Positions 60,284 to 64,000 of a DNA stretch of 64,000 bases are shown here, one piece after another. The first letter of the stretch is position 1; every line of letters begins with the position of its first letter. This stretch comes from Molossus alvarezi. Its lineage: Eukaryota > Chordata > Mammalia > Chiroptera > Molossidae. The notes below the pieces were generated by a model. That model made no database searches and was not told the origin of the DNA. It was given only the letters and a program-made list of their open reading frames with translations. Where the stretch lies: assembly GCA_037176705.1 (NCBI GenBank), contig CM073886.1, forward strand, positions 128,370,001-128,434,000, given 5' to 3'. The position numbers and the translations under genes are program-made.

Positions 60284-63200
60284 TAAGAAGTGAAGCCTTC
60301 ATCAAATGCTTTGAGGCTACAGACTCGGGGTCTCTTCACCCATACTTGTACTTCCGTGAAGGTGTGCATGGTATTTATATGTGTTAATGTCTTCTCTTCA
60401 GCAACTCCTCCAAACTTGGGCATTTAGATGAAGGGATTGGCAAAAGTGTAAACCAGATCAATCAATATTCCAGTCTAAGATTTTGGAGTCTGACCTAAGC
60501 AACAACATTTTCAAAGGTATCTAGGTCCCGGAAGCGTAATTCTTAGAGAGCTGGTAAGTGTTCCGAACACAGTTCCATAGGGAATGTGCATTTACTGATT
60601 TAAATTAAAAGCTAGTGAAGTTGACACAGATATGTCTCTTTTTTCCATCATCCTATTTAACCCATAATTTTTTAAACTCTCGAGAATAAAGATAAACAAA
60701 AGCTAAGTAAAGGTAAACCCAAATTTGCACTGGACCCCCAACATCAGAACTCCGTCCAGAAAAAGGCCGTCCCTGGGCAGCTGTGACGTCATGACGCACA
60801 TTGCACAGAACGGGCTGAAACTGTCCTTCGGAGGCATACGCAGGAGCGACTAGAGAACAGCGTGCAATCCACCGCTCCTGGCATTTAGGGTGAGCTCAGC
60901 TCATGTTTGCAGAATGAAATTTCATTCATTTCGATCAGGTTTTAAACAGTCCATTGAAGAACATAATGTTGAGATTCAGACAGAAAACACAGAATATTCC
61001 TTTTCCCTCTTGGAGGCTTTGAATTCCTACTAAAAATCTCCTTCAAGGGACAGAAAATAACCTTTCACAAAGCCCCGATTCAATAGAACACATCTGTAAG
61101 TCACTCAGTCAATACGCTTTCTTATTTCAGGGCTGTGATTTTCTACCACGGGCACATCCCAGCCCACGACCAGCTCTTTGCAGGTCGATTCAATAATCAC
61201 GGCGGTGTTTTCACAACCAGATCACCTGCCTGGAAGCACCCAGCTGGGTGCTGGCCACGACCTGGCTGCGTGGCTGTGGAGAGTCTGAGCTGGTAGAAAG
61301 TCTCCGTGGCTTCCGTGGCCCCTAGGATTAGTCTGTCACGCAGGAAATACTCTCGCAGTGAACAGAAGTTGGCAGCAACATTTTCAGGAGGAAAAAAAAT
61401 AAAAGACTGTACATTGCAAATGTTTTCCAGGCTTGGAAATGATAATGCTAGGTTTTACCTCTGGTGATTCCAAAGTCTTTCACAGTGAATATAAATGTTT
61501 TACAAGTGGGGTCAAATATACTTGTTATCAAGACCTGCTTGGAAATGCTTATAGCATATAAACTTTTGTTTGGGTTTTCTCTCTGCCTCTCTGCCTGCCT
61601 GTCTGTCCATCTGTCCATCCACCCATCTACCCACCTAAAACAACTCATCAGCACTGGGGGTCACACGATAAAATACAAAGCAACGAAATGCAAACAACAG
61701 AGTAGTATCTCTCTACACGTGGTTGCATCATTCACAGCGCAAATCATACGCCCGATACCTGTGTGCACTGCTATATTAGCACATTAACTACTACAACCTG
61801 CATCGGAACAAGGACAAAGCCAGGATGAGATTTGACTGTGCAAAGGGTGGTAAGGGAGGTGATGTACTTCTCGAATAAATTTTAGAAATAATTAAGGGGA
61901 AAAATGCAGGGAAAGAAATGGGCACTAAAAGTGTCTCTAGCCTTACTTTCCGATATCCTGAGGACACATTTTCTGCTACCAAAAGATGAAACAAAACCTT
62001 TTCTCAGGGTAATCTCTACTATTCCTTATACATACATATAAAAAGGACTTTCTCTCAGTGCCTTCTTGATAAGCAACTTGATAATATAGTGAACGACGTC
62101 CCCAAGCACACGCTGACCGCCATGGTGATGACCAACCCCGCAGGCAGAAAAGTCACGGCTGGTGCGACGCCTGTGCAAGGAAGGCCCTTCCGCAGGAATG
62201 CGCCGTGGTCCCCAGTGCCTGCACAAGCACCTGCGGCTCGCTTAGGGTTCCTGTGCGTCCACTGTCTGTCTCTGGCCCAGCACGGAAGCTGCGGGGACAG
62301 CGGCTCTCCGCCCGCCCCTCTGGCTAACTCAGCGGCAACTGCACGCTGTTCAGCACACACTCGTGGAAGAAAACATCTGAATAAATAAGCAAATCAAGGA
62401 AGTGGGTATATTCAGATATTACGGACTAGTAACATATTCAACTTTTTGTTTAATTAGGTCCAAGACATGGTCAGCGCATTTTTTCCAGAAGTGAACTCAA
62501 GTGAAAAGAAGATGAAAAGAAGTCATCCCGCATCACCACCATTGCGTGAAAGGAAAAACTAAGTGACACATCGGAACGTAGAAATAGCAAGCATGGTTTT
62601 AAAATAAAATAAAAAACACAGAATAAAGAACAGGCAGTTAAATAAAATCAAGTTTAAGGGTAACTTTCTTCGCAATTCTTGTATCAGTCTTTCCATCACA
62701 GACCAATGAAAAAGCCGACAGTCTGCACCAGTTTGACGACCAGACTTCAGACAGGCAGCTGTTCAATTAGCTTCCGACAGTGAGACATGGAGATGGTGTG
62801 AGTGACCGTTAATAACTGTCATTTTTATCATGGGCTCATAGGTTTCTCTAGAGCCTTAGAAGAAACCTTAAATGTCAAATATACGTGGTAAACAGTGCTG
62901 GGTAATCAGTTTGCGGGTCGCGGCTTTCTCTTTGTTCTTCTTGCCAAAGTCCTTGCCAGGTAACTTTCTCTAAGGTCCAGTACGTCCTCTGAGCTCCCTT
63001 TGCACGGAGGTTGAACGCTGGAGTCACCTTCGCCCTGTCCGGGGTGGACTGTCCGTACCTCGGCAGCGACAGCTGGAGGTACTCTATCAGTAGTGTTTGT
63101 TTCCGAGCCTGATTGACAATTAGGCTAGGAGAGACCATAAAGGCACAGGACTGCTGTCGCCTCTCTACTGTGTAAGATTTATACAACTTCAGAATTCGAT

Positions 63201-64000
63201 ATAAGAATTCTGTGTGTTATAAAGTTCAGGTGCAGACTTGGCCTTTTTGAGACCAGAATCGTCCAGTGACACATTACCTAGTTACAGACAAGCAGAGGTG
63301 TCGTAAATGTGGAAATACCAGAAACTTGTGAGCAGTAGAAAGAAAACGGAGTAGGACCCCTAATGAGTGAATCATCAAAAGTCTCTTTGATTTCCCGCCT
63401 ACTAGGTCAGAATCCTTTTCATGCCCGTCAGCTGTGCTGATGTCAGGGGAGGAGGGAGGACTGTCCCAGCTCGGGCTCCTGATCTGGACCGTTAAAACAC
63501 AGAGAATCATTTCAGCGATTCTTTCCGAATGCCCCCGAGGCTGGTGCATCGGCAGTACCATTCTAGATGCATAGGTGCTAAGTCAATTCTTTACTTGCAA
63601 TATACACTTCAAGACCACAGGGCTCACTGCCCTCTAGGGTCTGGTTCAGAAGGGCTGGGAAACAGCGGACGGAACTGGGTGAGGTTTGGATAAGTGATGG
63701 GAACAGAGACGGATCTTACAATTCTGTGAGAATCGCTGCTTAGGAGGCCAGGGTATCATCTTTTCTGCTCTTGTGTTGGTGGTAGCTTCCAAAAGGAAAA
63801 TTAATTTTCCTCATTGATTCTCATCTTCATTACATTATTGCAGGTCCCTGGTACTGCAGAGTGTCGACGCTCCTGGACATTTGCAGGCTGCCCGTTCCAC
63901 AGGGACTCATTCATCAATTCAGCAAAGAGATACTGGATCACAGACAGATGCGTTAAATAACTGCAAATGTGGCCGATGGTGGTGATAAACTCGTAAACAC
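60284..64000. other. Intronic DNA with CRE palindrome and GC-rich islet, no gene seen
   Basis: Mostly unique sequence. It holds a perfect CRE octamer near 60784, a CTGT/CCAT-rich simple repeat at about 61577-61636 and a CpG-containing islet at 62095-62370. No exon of HCN1 or another gene is supported, and no SINE or L1 copy was recognised. Confidence 0.5.
60784..60791. promoter_or_regulatory. Perfect CRE octamer TGACGTCA in HCN1 intron 6
   Basis: The palindrome TGACGTCA is overlapped on its right by a second half-site (TGACGCA at 60791-60797, sharing one or two bases). CREB/ATF proteins bind this octamer. Function here is inference only. Confidence 0.35.

Larger units (their letters stand above)
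47989..64000 (-). other. HCN1: HCN1 intron 6, left part, continues beyond the window
   Basis: No further HCN1 exon is found to the right edge. Specifically, I saw no frame encoding the preceding cyclic-nucleotide-binding segment. The human intron here is, as I recall, tens of kb, so this is expected. The content is listed in separate entries: an LTR-like element, four transposon or SINE insertions, MER5A, MER20, a 28-bp minisatellite and unique DNA. Confidence 0.85.

Noticed and set aside
61464..61787. 107-codon forward frame near 61.5 kb
   Set aside because: Partly built on a CTGT/CCAT simple repeat. No recognisable domain or splice context.

Overview
The window reads as a stretch of a bat genome, most likely a microbat (Yangochiroptera). 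The main reason is a set of tRNA-derived VES-type SINEs with the bat-typical Pol III boxes, (CT)-rich tails and target-site duplications (for example 26280-26494, 32769-32984, 34481-34702, 57891-58111). Bat-type L1 3' ends and older mammalian repeats (MIR, MER5A, MER20) support this. There are no operons, no ribosome binding sites and no functional RNA genes that I can support.

Layout. (1) 1-21712: one tandem array of about 600 copies of a 36/37-bp C-rich monomer, cut by the left edge of the window. It is organised at several levels: a 73-bp dimer, a 437-bp 12-mer, and duplicated blocks of 0.6 to 1.7 kb. (2) 21713-36565: AT-rich, gene-poor DNA with a MIR, several L1 pieces (one with a 5' inversion, one keeping its 5' end but lacking its 3' end), VES SINEs, a large GATA/TAGA microsatellite and a GAA/GGA tract. 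(3) 36566-43293: almost free of recognisable young repeats, and probably the long 3' UTR of HCN1. (4) 43294-64000: the 3' part of HCN1 on the minus strand, with exon 8 (43294-44156), intron 7, exon 7 (47824-47988) and the left part of intron 6, which runs off the right edge.

HCN1 encodes a hyperpolarization-activated, cyclic-nucleotide-gated cation channel. The two exons seen here encode the end of the cAMP-binding domain and the whole cytoplasmic C-terminal tail, ending in the SNL tripeptide that binds the auxiliary subunit TRIP8b/PEX5L. Splice sites and phase join perfectly, so the gene looks intact here. It is the only protein-coding gene I can support.

I did not find a new multi-gene system. 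The most unusual object is the higher-order array. The long reading frames across it, including a 913-codon frame at 19048-21789, follow from base composition and are not treated as genes. All repeat family names come from memory of consensus sequences, without a database search.
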